This document shows positions 34,623-44,447 of a stretch of 64,000 nt of DNA, one piece after another. The position numbers were made by a program, and so were the translations under genes. This DNA is from CAYNWT01 sp964450955 (GTDB lineage: Bacteria > Planctomycetota > Planctomycetia > Planctomycetales > Planctomycetaceae). The stretch is taken from NCBI GenBank assembly GCA_964450955.1, contig CAYVFI010000002.1:124001-188000 (forward strand), read 5' to 3'. Numbering within the stretch: the stretch's first letter is position 1; every line of letters starts with the position of its first letter. The notes beneath the pieces are model-generated. The model was not told where the DNA came from. It did not search any database and was given only the letters and a program-made list of their open reading frames with translations.

Positions 34623-35989
34623 CTATCGGCGAACTGGCCGACGTATTGGGGGCTGAGAGAACCAATCTCGACGTGACCAGTTCGTTTGGCGCTGTGAGTA
34701 TTGATTCCCGGACAATCAAAGCCGGCGAAGTGTTCTGGGCCATCGAAGGTGACCGGTTCGACGGTCATGCGTTCCTTCCCGACGCCGAAAGCGCGGGAGC
34801 AACAGCTGCGGTTGTGAGCCGCGACTGTGAGACGGGAATCAATTGCCTGCGTGTCGAAAACGTCCAGCAGTCGCTGACGCAATTCGCGGCTTGGTATCGC
34901 GGCATGCTGTTGGGGACCGTTGTGGGAATCACGGGAAGCGTTGGCAAGACGACCTGCCGCCGCATGATTCATGACGTTCTTTCAGCACGGTACGGTGTGA
35001 CTCAGAGTCCAAAGAATTTCAACAATCACTTCGGGGTTCCGCTTAGCCTGCTGTCCGCATCCAGCCAGGACGACTACATCGTTTTGGAACTGGGAGCATC
35101 AGCTGTCGGCGAAATCCGAACGCTCTCAGAACTCGCCGCGCCAGAAATCGGCGTCGTCACCGCAATCGCGCCGGCTCATCTTGATGGCTTCGGTTCACTG
35201 AAAGACATTCGAACCGCAAAGGGCGAGTTGGTCGAATCGCTCCCACCGTTCGGAATCGCGCTGCTAAACGGCGACGACGCTGAGGTTCGAACTTTGGCGC
35301 AACGAGCCGACTGTGGCGTGAAGTTCTTCGGAACCACAGCAGACTGCGACATCCGGGCGACCTCGGTGCTGGCCAGCGCGGACGAGTTACGGTTCCAGGT
35401 CGATGGGCATGACTATTCGCTTAGCGTGGCCGGAGTTCACAATCTGACCAATGCTTTGGCGGCGGTTGCCGTTGGCCGCGAAGCTGGATTACTACCGAGT
35501 GAAATCCAGGAAGGCCTGGCAACGTTTGAACCGGCTGCCGGCCGCTGTCAGGTGCGACGTTTTGGTTCCTCCGTGGTTATCGACGACACCTACAACGCCA
35601 GCCCCAAATCCATGCAGGCCGCCGCGCAGGCACTGGGGCAGTTCACAGGCCATGCCCACCGCATCTTGGTGGTCGGCGACATGGCAGAACTTGGAAAAGA
35701 CGCGGAATCGCTGCATCTTGAAACCGGGAAAGCCTGCGGAAGTGCGGCTGATATTGACCTGATTCTGGCTGTTGGGTTATTCGCTTCACAGTTTGTTGCG
35801 GGCGCAGCATCTGCCGGAACAGAAGCAGTGGCCACTGACGATCAAGATTCGCTTGTGGAGATGCTGCTTGCCCGGTTCCAACCGGGCGATGCGGTTCTGG
35901 TTAAAGGATCGCGGTCGGCTGCAATGGAACGTGTTGTTGACGCGCTATCTAACAAGCTATCCGAGTCGGTCGATGCTGAGCTGGATTGA
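34610..35989 (+). CDS. murF: UDP-MurNAc-tripeptide-D-alanyl-D-alanine ligase (MurF)
   Basis: MurF joins D-Ala-D-Ala to the UDP-MurNAc-tripeptide. The 459-residue protein has an N-terminal SIDSRTIKAGEVFWAIEGDRFDGHAFL domain, then VVGITGSVGKTTCRRMI (ATP loop), KNFNNHFGVPLSLL, LELGASAVGEI, and the C-terminal VIDDTYNASPKSMQAA and VLVKGSRSAAMERVV. It starts at TTG 34610, overlapping murE by 13 bp, so the two are translationally coupled. It is followed by mraY after a 90-bp gap containing two hairpins. Confidence 0.94.
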   Translation: MDAVTIGELADVLGAERTNLDVTSSFGAVSIDSRTIKAGEVFWAIEGDRFDGHAFLPDAESAGATAAVVSRDCETGINCLRVENVQQSLTQFAAWYRGMLLGTVVGITGSVGKTTCRRMIHDVLSARYGVTQSPKNFNNHFGVPLSLLSASSQDDYIVLELGASAVGEIRTLSELAAPEIGVVTAIAPAHLDGFGSLKDIRTAKGELVESLPPFGIALLNGDDAEVRTLAQRADCGVKFFGTTADCDIRATSVLASADELRFQVDGHDYSLSVAGVHNLTNALAAVAVGREAGLLPSEIQEGLATFEPAAGRCQVRRFGSSVVIDDTYNASPKSMQAAAQALGQFTGHAHRILVVGDMAELGKDAESLHLETGKACGSAADIDLILAVGLFASQFVAGAASAGTEAVATDDQDSLVEMLLARFQPGDAVLVKGSRSAAMERVVDALSNKLSESVDAELD

Positions 35990-36008
35990 AACTTGATGCA
36001 GGAAGCCC

Positions 36009-36053
36009 CCTCCCGCGGCTAAGACCGCGATCTCCCCCGCAAGCGGGAGAGGT
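36009..36053. repeat. Twin-hairpin element between murF and mraY
   Basis: CGCGG-CTAAGA-CCGCG and CTCCCCCGC-AA-GCGGGAGAG lie side by side in the 90-bp gap. They look like a small intergenic repeat unit and could modulate readthrough into mraY. Confidence 0.45.
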
Positions 36054-36079
36054 GACATAATCACACTGACAACTGACGA

Positions 36080-37183
36080 ATGCTCATTTGGTTACTGGAA
36101 CAATTTGATCCGCTGCTGACTCAGGTCTCGGAAGCGACCTCGGGTGACTCACGCATATTCCTGACAGCACGCATTGCGGTGGCCAGCGTACTGGCATTCC
36201 TGTTTGCACTCATCGGTGGGAACCCGGCAATTCGCTGGCTCAGAAGTCGCTTCACCGAACGCATCGACAGCGCGTCGGAACGTTTGAACCAGTTGCAGGC
36301 GTCCAAGAATGCGACTCCCACGATGGGTGGTTTGTTCGTCATGACGGCTGTGCTGTTGTCGATTCTCATCGCTGGCGATTTAAGCAGCCACTACGTGCAG
36401 CTGAGTTTGTTTGTGATCGTCAGCTTCGGAGCACTCGGGGCCTTGGACGACTGGGTCAAACTAAGTACCCATAAGAACGGCATCTCGGCTCGACAAAAAC
36501 TCATTACGCAGTTGCTGCTATCGCTGATCGTGGGTTTGGTTTTGTTTTTCGAACACCAAAACAAACCGCTGGGTATCGATTTGGTCGCCCCGATTGGCGG
36601 GTATGTTTTGCCACTTGGTGGCTTTTTCATCCTGTGGTGCATTCTGCTTGTGACCGGAAGTTCAAACGCAGTCAACCTGACCGACGGACTGGATGGACTC
36701 GCGACAGGCTGCACCGTTTTCGCGGGCACCGCGTTTGTCGCACTGTCATACGTTGCCGGACACGCAGTGATTGCTCAGTACCTCAGCGTCCCGTTTATCT
36801 CGGGCGCGGGTGAGATGGCCGTTGTCATCGCCGCGCTTGTGGGTGCCATGATGGGCTTCCTGTGGTTCAACTGTTACCCCGCGCAGGTCTTCATGGGCGA
36901 CACTGGTTCGCTGCCTGTTGGAGCACTGCTGGGACTGGCCGCTCTGGTAACTCGGCAGGAACTGCTGCTTGCAATTATCGGTGGTGTGTTTGTCGTTGAG
37001 ACACTTAGCGTGATCTTACAGGTTGCGTGGTTTCGACTTACGGGGAACCGGCTCATCGCATGCAGCCCACTTCACAACCACTTCCTGTTTCGCGGCGAAC
37101 ACGAAATCAAAATTGTGACAAGATTTTGGATCGGATCTGCCCTTCTTGCTATTGTGGGCATCGCGAGTTTGAAACTAAGTTAG
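36080..37183 (+). CDS. mraY: Phospho-N-acetylmuramoyl-pentapeptide-transferase (MraY)
   Basis: MraY transfers phospho-MurNAc-pentapeptide to undecaprenyl phosphate at the inner face of the membrane, making lipid I. The 367-residue protein has about ten membrane segments and the family blocks SKNATPTMGGLF, GALGALDDWVKLSTHKNG, SSNAVNLTDGLDGLATG, VFMGDTGSLPVGALLG and SPLHNHFLFRGEHE, which contains the HHH-type histidine region. Length is normal. It is the last of the murE-murF-mraY run; a UUCG hairpin follows 139 bp downstream. Confidence 0.95.
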   Translation: MLIWLLEQFDPLLTQVSEATSGDSRIFLTARIAVASVLAFLFALIGGNPAIRWLRSRFTERIDSASERLNQLQASKNATPTMGGLFVMTAVLLSILIAGDLSSHYVQLSLFVIVSFGALGALDDWVKLSTHKNGISARQKLITQLLLSLIVGLVLFFEHQNKPLGIDLVAPIGGYVLPLGGFFILWCILLVTGSSNAVNLTDGLDGLATGCTVFAGTAFVALSYVAGHAVIAQYLSVPFISGAGEMAVVIAALVGAMMGFLWFNCYPAQVFMGDTGSLPVGALLGLAALVTRQELLLAIIGGVFVVETLSVILQVAWFRLTGNRLIACSPLHNHFLFRGEHEIKIVTRFWIGSALLAIVGIASLKLS

Positions 37184-37730
37184 CCCGCGTCAGAGGCAAA
37201 CGCCTTTGACCGCCACAAAACACAAAAGGAACCGCATCCCTCTCACCATCGACGCCTGCCAAGCCCCGAGGAAGTAAGCGGAGCAATGGATTTTCAGGCC
37301 TCGTTAGGGAGAGAGGGAACTGAGGGTCGGAGTGACTTCGGTCACCCCGGCCCTCACCCTTTTTGTGGCTGTGAAAATGCGGTTCAAGATCGGGGCCAAT
37401 ACCCCACGAGCCACCCGCACCTGCACCCGCAAACGCACCCGAGGGATGAGTCGCGGAGCGACGGCATGCGATAGCCTCGGGTTTCTACCCGAGGAAACGT
37501 GGCCCGCAACTTCCGAAGCCGCGGAGCGGCGGCAGGTGGCGGATTGTTTGGAGATCGACTTGCCGGGCTTTTGTAGGTGCAAATTGTTGTCGTGTTGCTG
37601 ATCGATAACGCGAGGTTCGATTCCACATGGCGCCGCTCCGCAGCTTTCTTGTCCAAACTTGGCCACCCCGATTGCGTCGCTAGCCAACACCTATTTCAGT
37701 TACCGACGCTGTCGATCATGCACACGTCGC
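37184..37730. other. 547-bp spacer after mraY with hairpins
   Basis: No supported gene. It contains a terminator-like hairpin (37322-37364) and a second stem-loop, CCTCGGGT-TTCT-ACCCGAGG (37475-37494), in GC-rich sequence that resembles repeated intergenic elements of planctomycetes. Small open frames on both strands show no recognisable protein. Confidence 0.5.
37322..37364 (+). terminator. UUCG-loop hairpin after mraY
   Basis: GAGGGTCGGAGTGAC pairs with GTCACCCCGGCCCTC around a TTCG loop, with one G-U pair and one mismatch. It is followed by ACCC and TTTTT (37360-37364). This fits a terminator for the mur genes. Confidence 0.65.
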
Positions 37731-38927
37731 TTACGAGTGCTTAGCTCGCACCCACGCACCGTCGTCGCAAACAGCGACTGGACTAAACGCATCAAACAGC
37801 GCCGCAAAGAAGTCCGTCTGCGGCGATTGGCACTCCAGCAGTGAGAACGTTGCTGAGCCATCCACGACGACATGTTCAGGCTGACCAATCAACGCCAGGC
37901 TACCGTGACGCGTGGCCATATCCAAAGCCAGAACCGATCCTGCGTCAGTTGTGCGATGTAGATAAGCGGCTTCGTTCCAGATAGACAAATCCGGATTCGA
38001 CGCCCGGCTGTCGGTTCCCAAAGCCACGTTTAATCCGCGCTTTAGCATCTGTCGCCAAGGATGCGGTTCGTGGCCGAAGTGAGCGTGAGTTCGCGGGCAG
38101 TAAACGACGTTCACGTTCGACAGCGAAGCGGCGAGGTCGATTTCGCGGTCGCTGAAGTAGTTGGCGTGAGCCAACAGAACCTGCGGGGCGGCGGACAGAC
38201 ATTCAATGAACTCACAAACGCTGCGGGTTGGGAAAAGTCCCGGTTCCCAAACATCGAAGTCCTGCAGCATTTTCGCCATCGGCCCGGTGCCGCATTCCAG
38301 CAGTTCCAATTCCTCACGCGTCTCGGCGATGTGCATCATCACCGCTCGATAAGTCCTGGCCGCAGTGGCGACAAGTGTGTCCAGCAAATCAAGTCGAACG
38401 CTATACGGTGCGTGTGGGCTAATGCCACTGTGGGCCCCCCAGTGGAACCCGCTGCGCGGCCAGATGTTGACGTGTTCAATCGCGTCAGCCACACGCCGAT
38501 CGTCCAGGCCGATGTATTCCACGAACCGATTTGGGTACAGCCGCGTCGCCGGCAGATGCGCGGTTTGCGCCATCGGAACCGTATCCGCGACTCGCAACGT
38601 CGCAGCTGCTTCCACTTCGCGCAGGCCAACTTCAACAGCGTGCGTTGGGTTCTCCCGGGAAGCGCGATGGCCGATGACTTTGCGAATCCAATCGGGAAAT
38701 GTGTTGCCGGCCGGGATGGGTGGTGATACGTCGCTGAGTTCCAAATGCGTGTGAGCATTCACCAGCGGCGGGATGATGGCGAGACGCGAATCGGTCTGGC
38801 GAATGGACCGGATATCGGCAATTTCACCATCTACGACTTCCATCGCGACGTTGGAAACCGGTTTGTCCTTGCCGGAATAAAACCACGCCACTTCGATAGT
38901 GAAGTTATTGTCTTCGAATTCAATCAC
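37731..38927 (-). CDS. Amidohydrolase (cytosine/aminodeoxyfutalosine deaminase-like)
   Basis: This 398-residue protein has metal-binding motifs of the cyclic amidohydrolase superfamily: NAHTHLEL near residue 60, SPHAPYS, MMHIAETREELELL, LLAHANYFSD, CPRTHAHFGH and LGTDSRASNPDLSIWNEA. The HxH, mid His and GTD set marks a zinc or iron deaminase/chlorohydrolase. Similar proteins include aminodeoxyfutalosine deaminase of menaquinone synthesis, but no mqn gene is here, so the substrate is uncertain. GTG 38927 overlaps the uvrA stop (GTGA), implying co-translation with the UvrA homologue. Confidence 0.8.
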   Translation of the reverse strand: MIEFEDNNFTIEVAWFYSGKDKPVSNVAMEVVDGEIADIRSIRQTDSRLAIIPPLVNAHTHLELSDVSPPIPAGNTFPDWIRKVIGHRASRENPTHAVEVGLREVEAAATLRVADTVPMAQTAHLPATRLYPNRFVEYIGLDDRRVADAIEHVNIWPRSGFHWGAHSGISPHAPYSVRLDLLDTLVATAARTYRAVMMHIAETREELELLECGTGPMAKMLQDFDVWEPGLFPTRSVCEFIECLSAAPQVLLAHANYFSDREIDLAASLSNVNVVYCPRTHAHFGHEPHPWRQMLKRGLNVALGTDSRASNPDLSIWNEAAYLHRTTDAGSVLALDMATRHGSLALIGQPEHVVVDGSATFSLLECQSPQTDFFAALFDAFSPVAVCDDGAWVRAKHS

Positions 38928-41749
38928 GCTTCACCTCGCAGCATTGCACCGGTCAGCGAAGTTGGTTCGGCCATCACGTCAGCCGGCGTCCCTGCAACAA
39001 CTACCGAACCACCAGCATCTCCGGCTTGCGGTCCGAGGTCAATGATGTGGTCCGCCGCGGCGATGATATCGCGGTTGTGTTCGACCACGATTAACGAATG
39101 GCCTGCTTCCAGCAATGCGTCAAAACACTTCAGCAAGACCGCGACATCTTTCCCATGCAGCCCAACACTGGGTTCGTCCAACAGGAACAGCGTGGCGAAC
39201 CGATCGGACGCCGTTTGTCGCGTGGCCTTGCTGGCCAGCGAAGCCAGGTGCGAAGCGATTTTCAGCCGTTGAGCCTCACCGCCGGACAGCGTCGTCGCCG
39301 GTTGCCCCAACGGCAGATAACCAAGCCCGGTGTCTCGCAGAACCTTCAGTTTCTTCTGCAGCCGGTTCTTACCGCGAAACAGCAAGAACGCATCATCGGC
39401 CGTTTGCCGCAGCACATCCGAGATGCTCAAACCACGATACCGAGCCTCCAAAACCTCCGGCTTAAACCGCGCGCCGTCGCATTCGGGGCAGGTCATTTCG
39501 ACATCCGCCATGAACTGCATGTCGATGGTCACAGAACCGGCTCCCTCACACTTCGGGCAGCGGCCGCCGGTCGATGAATTAAAACTGAACGTTCCCGGCG
39601 TGAAGTCGCGCTTCTTTGCTTCGGCCGTTTCAGAAAACACCTTCCGGATTTCGCCAAACACATCAAGGTACGTCGCCGGAACGCTGCGGGCTGTTCGTCC
39701 GATTGGTTTTTGATCAATCAGAACCACGTTCGCAAGCTGATCCAGTCCCTCCAGCGAATCCCAATCGCCGATTTGATCGACGGGGCACTCGCGGCCCAGT
39801 ATTCGGCACGTCGCGGGGAACAATGTCTGTTCAATGAGCGAACTCTTACCGCATCCGCTGATCCCGGCAACAACCGTCAACACACCCAGCGGAAACTCAA
39901 CACGCAAATCCTTCAAATTGTTAGTCCGCGCGCCGGTTAGTGTGATTGAACCGCGGCGCTTGCGAACCTTTGCTTTGACCTCACCGGAATCCGCCGAACG
40001 CAACCAATCGGCCGTCGCCGAACCATCACTGCCCGGCAAATCACCCACCGCGCCGGACCACACAACTTCACCACCGCCGGAACCGGCCCCCGGACCAATA
40101 TCGATAACCTGATCGCCCGACCGAATGAAGTCGGGATCGTGTTCGACCACAATCACCGTGTTCCCCACATCGCGAAGGCGCTGCACGGCTGAGATGATTT
40201 TTCGCGTGTCGTTGGCGTGCAGCCCGGCGGTCGGTTCGTCCAGCACGTACAGCGTGTTCACAAGGCTCGACCCCAGCGCGGCCGTTAAGGCCACGCGTTG
40301 CGATTCACCGGCTGACAGAGTTCGCATCGAACGATTCAAAGTCAGATAGCCGACTCCACTTTCGACCAGGTACTGCAACCGAGAAGTGACTTCCGCCAAC
40401 AACGGTCGCGCGACTTTTTGTTCCTGTTCCTCTAATTCCAATGAGCCAATAAACGCGATGCCTTGCGGGATGGACATGTCAGCAATGTCACTAACATTCT
40501 TCCCACCAACCTGAACCGATCGCGCCGATGCGTTTAGGCGACTGCCGCCACATTCTTCGCACGTCTCATACGACCGCCATCGAGCCAGCAGTACGCCAAC
40601 GCCGCGTTTGTATCGATTCCGCTGCAGCCAGGCGAAGAACCCGCGCAAGCCGCCGAAGTGGCGTTCGGGGACACCGTCCGAAATGAGCCGTAAGTGCTGC
40701 GGTTCTAAATCTGAAAATGGAACGTCAACGGGCAGCCCGTAGTCGTCAGCCAGTTCTAACAGTTCATCAAGTTCATGCCGATACGCGGGCGTAGTCCACG
40801 GAACAATCGCGCCGTCGGCCAGTGAGACGCTGGTGTCAGGGACCAGCTTGTCAAACGAAAATGTTGTCTGCGAACCAAACCCCGTGCAAGCCGCACACGC
40901 GCCGCGAGGCGAGTTGAAACTGAGGCTTTGCGGAGCGATGGGTTCGAACTGATCGTGACAATCGGGACACGTTGGTAGTGAGAAAAACCGGTGGGCGGTC
41001 CACGGTTTGTCATCGACGGTGATTGTCTGGCTTGAGTGGTCGCCTTCGCGCAGAACCAGACAGTTGCCGCCGGCAAGGTCCATTGCCGATTCGACACTTT
41101 CGCACAGCCGGCCGCGTTCTGTCGAACCGGTCTTCAGCCGGTCCAGAACAATCAATACCCGACCATCGTCCGGAAGCGTGGTCACGTCATCAATTCGAGC
41201 CGAGGTTCCATCCACGACCAATCGCTGAATCCCTTCAGCCTTCAGCATCTCCAGCCAGGCCGCTCGATCCTGCGAATCATCCAGCTCAAAACAAACCTGA
41301 AACCGCTCGCCCGATTCCCAGTCAGTAACGGCGTCCGCGACGTCTTCGGGTGTGTGCGATACGACTGGAGCGTTGCAGGTTGGGCAGTATTGTTTACCGA
41401 TTCGAGCGAACAGTAGCCGAAGGTACTCATCGATTTCAGTCGCGGTGGCGACCGTTGCTCGTGAGTTTGTGTTGCGACGATGCTGGCGAATCGCGACGGC
41501 TGGCGGAATGTGTTCCACTCGATCCACATCCGGACGCGGCATTTGGTCGAGGTATTGCCTGGCCCATGTCGAAAAACACTCCACATAGCGCCGCTGACCT
41601 TCGGCGTACAGCGTATCGAATGCCAGGCTGCTTTTGCCGGAACCGCTCACGCCGGTGATGACCGTTAATTGGCCAACCGGAATGCTGACATCGATGTTCT
41701 TCAAATTATGAACACGGATGCCACGTGCTTCGATGGACTGCTGGGCCAC
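38924..41749 (-). CDS. uvrA: Excinuclease ABC subunit A homologue
   Basis: UvrA recognises DNA lesions with UvrB in nucleotide excision repair. The 941-residue protein has both ABC ATPase modules: Walker A GVSGSGKSSLAFDTLY and GISGCGKSSLIEQTLF, signature LSAGESQRVALTAAL and LSGGEAQRLKIASHLA, Walker B YVLDEPTAGLH and FLLDEPSVGLH. Zinc-finger cysteines are present in CPTCNAP/CPDC, CEECGGSRL and CPKCEGAGS...CPECDGARF. NSRATVATATEIDEYLRLLFA differs from the canonical block ([21 protein letters not shown]), so it may be a second UvrA paralogue. It starts at GTG 41749, and a downstream amidohydrolase overlaps by 4 bp. Confidence 0.92.
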   Translation of the reverse strand: MAQQSIEARGIRVHNLKNIDVSIPVGQLTVITGVSGSGKSSLAFDTLYAEGQRRYVECFSTWARQYLDQMPRPDVDRVEHIPPAVAIRQHRRNTNSRATVATATEIDEYLRLLFARIGKQYCPTCNAPVVSHTPEDVADAVTDWESGERFQVCFELDDSQDRAAWLEMLKAEGIQRLVVDGTSARIDDVTTLPDDGRVLIVLDRLKTGSTERGRLCESVESAMDLAGGNCLVLREGDHSSQTITVDDKPWTAHRFFSLPTCPDCHDQFEPIAPQSLSFNSPRGACAACTGFGSQTTFSFDKLVPDTSVSLADGAIVPWTTPAYRHELDELLELADDYGLPVDVPFSDLEPQHLRLISDGVPERHFGGLRGFFAWLQRNRYKRGVGVLLARWRSYETCEECGGSRLNASARSVQVGGKNVSDIADMSIPQGIAFIGSLELEEQEQKVARPLLAEVTSRLQYLVESGVGYLTLNRSMRTLSAGESQRVALTAALGSSLVNTLYVLDEPTAGLHANDTRKIISAVQRLRDVGNTVIVVEHDPDFIRSGDQVIDIGPGAGSGGGEVVWSGAVGDLPGSDGSATADWLRSADSGEVKAKVRKRRGSITLTGARTNNLKDLRVEFPLGVLTVVAGISGCGKSSLIEQTLFPATCRILGRECPVDQIGDWDSLEGLDQLANVVLIDQKPIGRTARSVPATYLDVFGEIRKVFSETAEAKKRDFTPGTFSFNSSTGGRCPKCEGAGSVTIDMQFMADVEMTCPECDGARFKPEVLEARYRGLSISDVLRQTADDAFLLFRGKNRLQKKLKVLRDTGLGYLPLGQPATTLSGGEAQRLKIASHLASLASKATRQTASDRFATLFLLDEPSVGLHGKDVAVLLKCFDALLEAGHSLIVVEHNRDIIAAADHIIDLGPQAGDAGGSVVVAGTPADVMAEPTSLTGAMLRGEA

Positions 41750-41839
41750 GTTTGATGCGATTCGCGATAGTCAGGCCAAGCCTGAGTCGGGTTGGGAACG
41801 GTGTCTGGGGTCGAACCCAGCATCAGCGCGGGTCGCCGA

Positions 41840-43051
41840 TCATTGTTTCATGATCATAAGCGTCAGTGCGAGGATTCCCAGTATCCCGACACCGCCAACC
41901 CCCAAAAGAATCAGCCAGATGTCGGCCGGCTGGTCAGCTTCCGGCAACGCGACAACATTGGGCGCGGATGGTGTGGTCGTGACGGGTTCCGTTTTGGAAG
42001 CGACCGGTTTCAAAGTCGCGACATCCTGGCTGTCCTTGCGTTCAACCACAACGCCGGTCGGTTCGGTATCGGTAAGGGCTTCGGTCTTCGGCTTTCCGAA
42101 GTCTGAAAGTCCCATCAGTGGCGGCAGTTCGACATCGGTATTGACGGATGTCTCGACCAGTGAGTTCCAATCGACGGCCAGCAACAAATCAACGCCCGGG
42201 TTTTGATCTTTCACCTGACACGAACACGGCCCAATCAGAAACTGACACGCTTCGTCAATCACATCGTCCGCGATTCCCTGACCAATCAAGGCATACAACG
42301 CGCGGCCTCGACCGAACACCGGGAACGCCAACGGCTGATTGGCGTACTCGTCATTGCTAAGGTGCGGTTCGACGTGCATCAGCGATTGAACGAAAAACGA
42401 TTCTTCGGCATCAGTTCGGCTAACCGTCAGCAGCTTGAATCGCAGCTTCAGCTTTTTTGGATCGAACCCATCCGCGATGTCCTGAGCGTCAGGCATCGAG
42501 AGTTTCAGGTTGGTTTGGTTGTGTTCCAGCCGCTTCTGTAGCGTGTCTTTGGCTGCCTTGTCGGCCGCTTCGTTGCCGGACAACAGCAGTAGCCAGACTG
42601 CCGAGGTTCCATCGATCAGTTCTTCAGCAATCTGCTGGCGAACGTTCGAATCAACCAGCTGATTCAGGTTTCCCTGTGACAACTCGGCCGACCAGATGAC
42701 CGGCTGTTGTTGCTTAATGTCGGGCGAACGCACAACAATCTGCGGCAACTGATTGTTCGGATGCGCCACCTTCCACTCAGCGACGAAGCGTCGGGATTCC
42801 TGTGTCGACCCATCAACCTGTCGCACTCTGAAATTCGCAACCGGACTACCCGACACCAGATCCGGCTCGAGTTGCTGAAGAAGTTGCGAGTGTTTTTCAG
42901 ACAGTTCACCGTCGGACACGATCAGGACTTCGTAGGCGTCCGGTTCCCATCGCTCCAACGCGTACCGAAACACCGGAACCTGACAAAACCACGCCGCGCT
43001 CATGCCCGACAGCACAAGCGCGACTCCCGCGATCGCAGTCCGGCCGGTCAT
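41840..43051 (-). CDS. Membrane-anchored protein of unknown function
   Basis: This 403-residue protein has an N-terminal membrane segment (TAIAGVALVLSGMSAAWF), a large extracytoplasmic-looking domain (YEVLIVSDGELSEKHSQLLQQLEPD, VWLLLLSGNEAADKAAKDTLQKR), a Thr/Pro/Glu-rich linker and a C-terminal membrane helix (IWLILLGVGGVGILGILALTLMI). No known domain is recognised. The ATG at 43051 follows GGAGAG and lies one base after the stop of the SUMF1-like gene, so the two are an operon. A role linked to that protein's substrate is possible but unproven. Confidence 0.65.
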   Translation of the reverse strand: MTGRTAIAGVALVLSGMSAAWFCQVPVFRYALERWEPDAYEVLIVSDGELSEKHSQLLQQLEPDLVSGSPVANFRVRQVDGSTQESRRFVAEWKVAHPNNQLPQIVVRSPDIKQQQPVIWSAELSQGNLNQLVDSNVRQQIAEELIDGTSAVWLLLLSGNEAADKAAKDTLQKRLEHNQTNLKLSMPDAQDIADGFDPKKLKLRFKLLTVSRTDAEESFFVQSLMHVEPHLSNDEYANQPLAFPVFGRGRALYALIGQGIADDVIDEACQFLIGPCSCQVKDQNPGVDLLLAVDWNSLVETSVNTDVELPPLMGLSDFGKPKTEALTDTEPTGVVVERKDSQDVATLKPVASKTEPVTTTPSAPNVVALPEADQPADIWLILLGVGGVGILGILALTLMIMKQ

Positions 43052-43052
43052 G

Positions 43053-44279
43053 TCACTCTCCGGCTTCCTTGATTTCTTTGGCAAGCGACGGATCAACAAA
43101 ACCCCAGACTCCACGCCCGCCCAGAATGCGGCCCTCGACGTCTCGCGTGAGCTTGTTGGAGTACAGTTCCCAGAACTTCTCCTGAACGTCACGCTTTGGA
43201 GTCTTCAGCGGTCGTAGCATTCTGAACCCAACGCAACCGGCCGGATCTTCTGTAAACCACCACGGACTCAGCGGGATGTTGGGATCCGATTCACGCCAGT
43301 CTTCGCCGTCGTCACTGCTACCGTTGCCGGTTCGAGATCGAGCCGCACTTCGAAGATCGGCTGTTGACGAATCCCATGACCCACCGCGAACAACCTGTGG
43401 AAAGATTTTCGTGGTTGGCATGATGGTCTCGGTCGCCAACAACTTCTTGCCAGCCAGCTTTTGGTAGGCGTCTGCTTCATACTGGTCGATAACCAGTTCG
43501 GCCACGTTTCCGTAAATGTCGTGCAAGCCGAATGGGTTTGCCTTCTTGGTTCCGACATGGTGATAGACATCGTCTGAATTGTCTGTGTACCAGGCGTACT
43601 CACCCATTTGCGTAGCGTCGTCGCCAAAGAAATACCGACCTTCAGAACCAGCTCGCGCGGCGTATTCCCATTCTGATTCGGTCGGCAGACGGTAGAACGA
43701 ACCCGTCATGAGGCTCATCCATTTCGTGTACTGCCTGGCCGCGTACTGAGTCATCGTGACGGCCGGGTGTTCGTCGTCTTCACCCAATTGGTATGTGGTT
43801 CCAGGTTCGTAAAGCGGCGTCGGAGCGGTAATCGCATCGGCGCGGTTTTTGTCGGTGACAACTTTGGGGCTTTGGTCTGAGACGCGGTTCTTGAAGATTT
43901 CATACGTGTCCATGAACACTTTGTATTCCGCCCAGCTGACCTCCGTCTTGCCCATCCAAAACGGTTCGACATTCACTTTCAGCTGCGGACCTTCGTCCGA
44001 TTTCCGCCCCTTCTCGGAAGACGGGCTGCCCATCTGGAATGTTCCGGCGGGAACGGGAACCATTGTGAACCGAACATCCTCACGACCAGGAATGCTGATT
44101 GTGTAAGGAACCATGAACCCCTGGTCGGTCTCGACGAACGGCCCCCTGGTCGGTTTGGTCTTCGAAATACCCAACGGCAACTTCTTCATTTCCTGCGCGC
44201 CGGCTGTGGCGGGTGGCAGAATCAGGGAAGCAATCGAAAGGGCAAAGCACGCCCGCAAGCAAGACATCAGCAACTCCAT
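43053..44279 (-). CDS. Secreted formylglycine-generating-enzyme-like (SUMF1) protein
   Basis: This 408-residue protein has a signal peptide (CLRACFALSIASLILPPATAGAQ), then a SUMF1/FGE fold: FTMVPVPAGTFQMGSPSSEKGR, FWMGKTEVSWAEYKVFMD, ALRG-type YAARQYTKWMSLMTGSFYRLPTESEWEYAARAG, NPFGLHDIYGNVAELV and VVRGGSWDSSTADLRSAAR. True FGE uses copper-binding cysteines to oxidise sulfatase Cys; I do not see the paired active-site Cys (GCVGFRML has a single Cys), so it may be a non-catalytic member. It precedes the membrane protein gene by one base. Confidence 0.85.
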   Translation of the reverse strand: MELLMSCLRACFALSIASLILPPATAGAQEMKKLPLGISKTKPTRGPFVETDQGFMVPYTISIPGREDVRFTMVPVPAGTFQMGSPSSEKGRKSDEGPQLKVNVEPFWMGKTEVSWAEYKVFMDTYEIFKNRVSDQSPKVVTDKNRADAITAPTPLYEPGTTYQLGEDDEHPAVTMTQYAARQYTKWMSLMTGSFYRLPTESEWEYAARAGSEGRYFFGDDATQMGEYAWYTDNSDDVYHHVGTKKANPFGLHDIYGNVAELVIDQYEADAYQKLAGKKLLATETIMPTTKIFPQVVRGGSWDSSTADLRSAARSRTGNGSSDDGEDWRESDPNIPLSPWWFTEDPAGCVGFRMLRPLKTPKRDVQEKFWELYSNKLTRDVEGRILGGRGVWGFVDPSLAKEIKEAGE

Positions 44280-44447
44280 GGCGATTGGTTCGTCATTTTG
44301 GGAACAATCAGGTTACAGGATAACAGCCTGTGAGACTCACAGCCAATTACGGGGAAGCCAGCATCCGCGTTGCATTCCAACGTCGATCGCACGAATAATA
44401 CGCGTCGCAACGACTTCTGACTTCAGAAATGTCACAGACTGGCAGCC

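Noticed and set aside
37184..37730. Possible small genes in the gap after mraY
   Set aside because: The open frames on both strands show no domains and lie over hairpins and repeat-like sequence.
41790..41830. T-arm-like sequence CTGGGGTCGAACCCAGC suggesting a tRNA
   Set aside because: The loop is one base short of a normal GTTCGA arm and no acceptor, D or anticodon arms can be folded around it. It may be a small hairpin.
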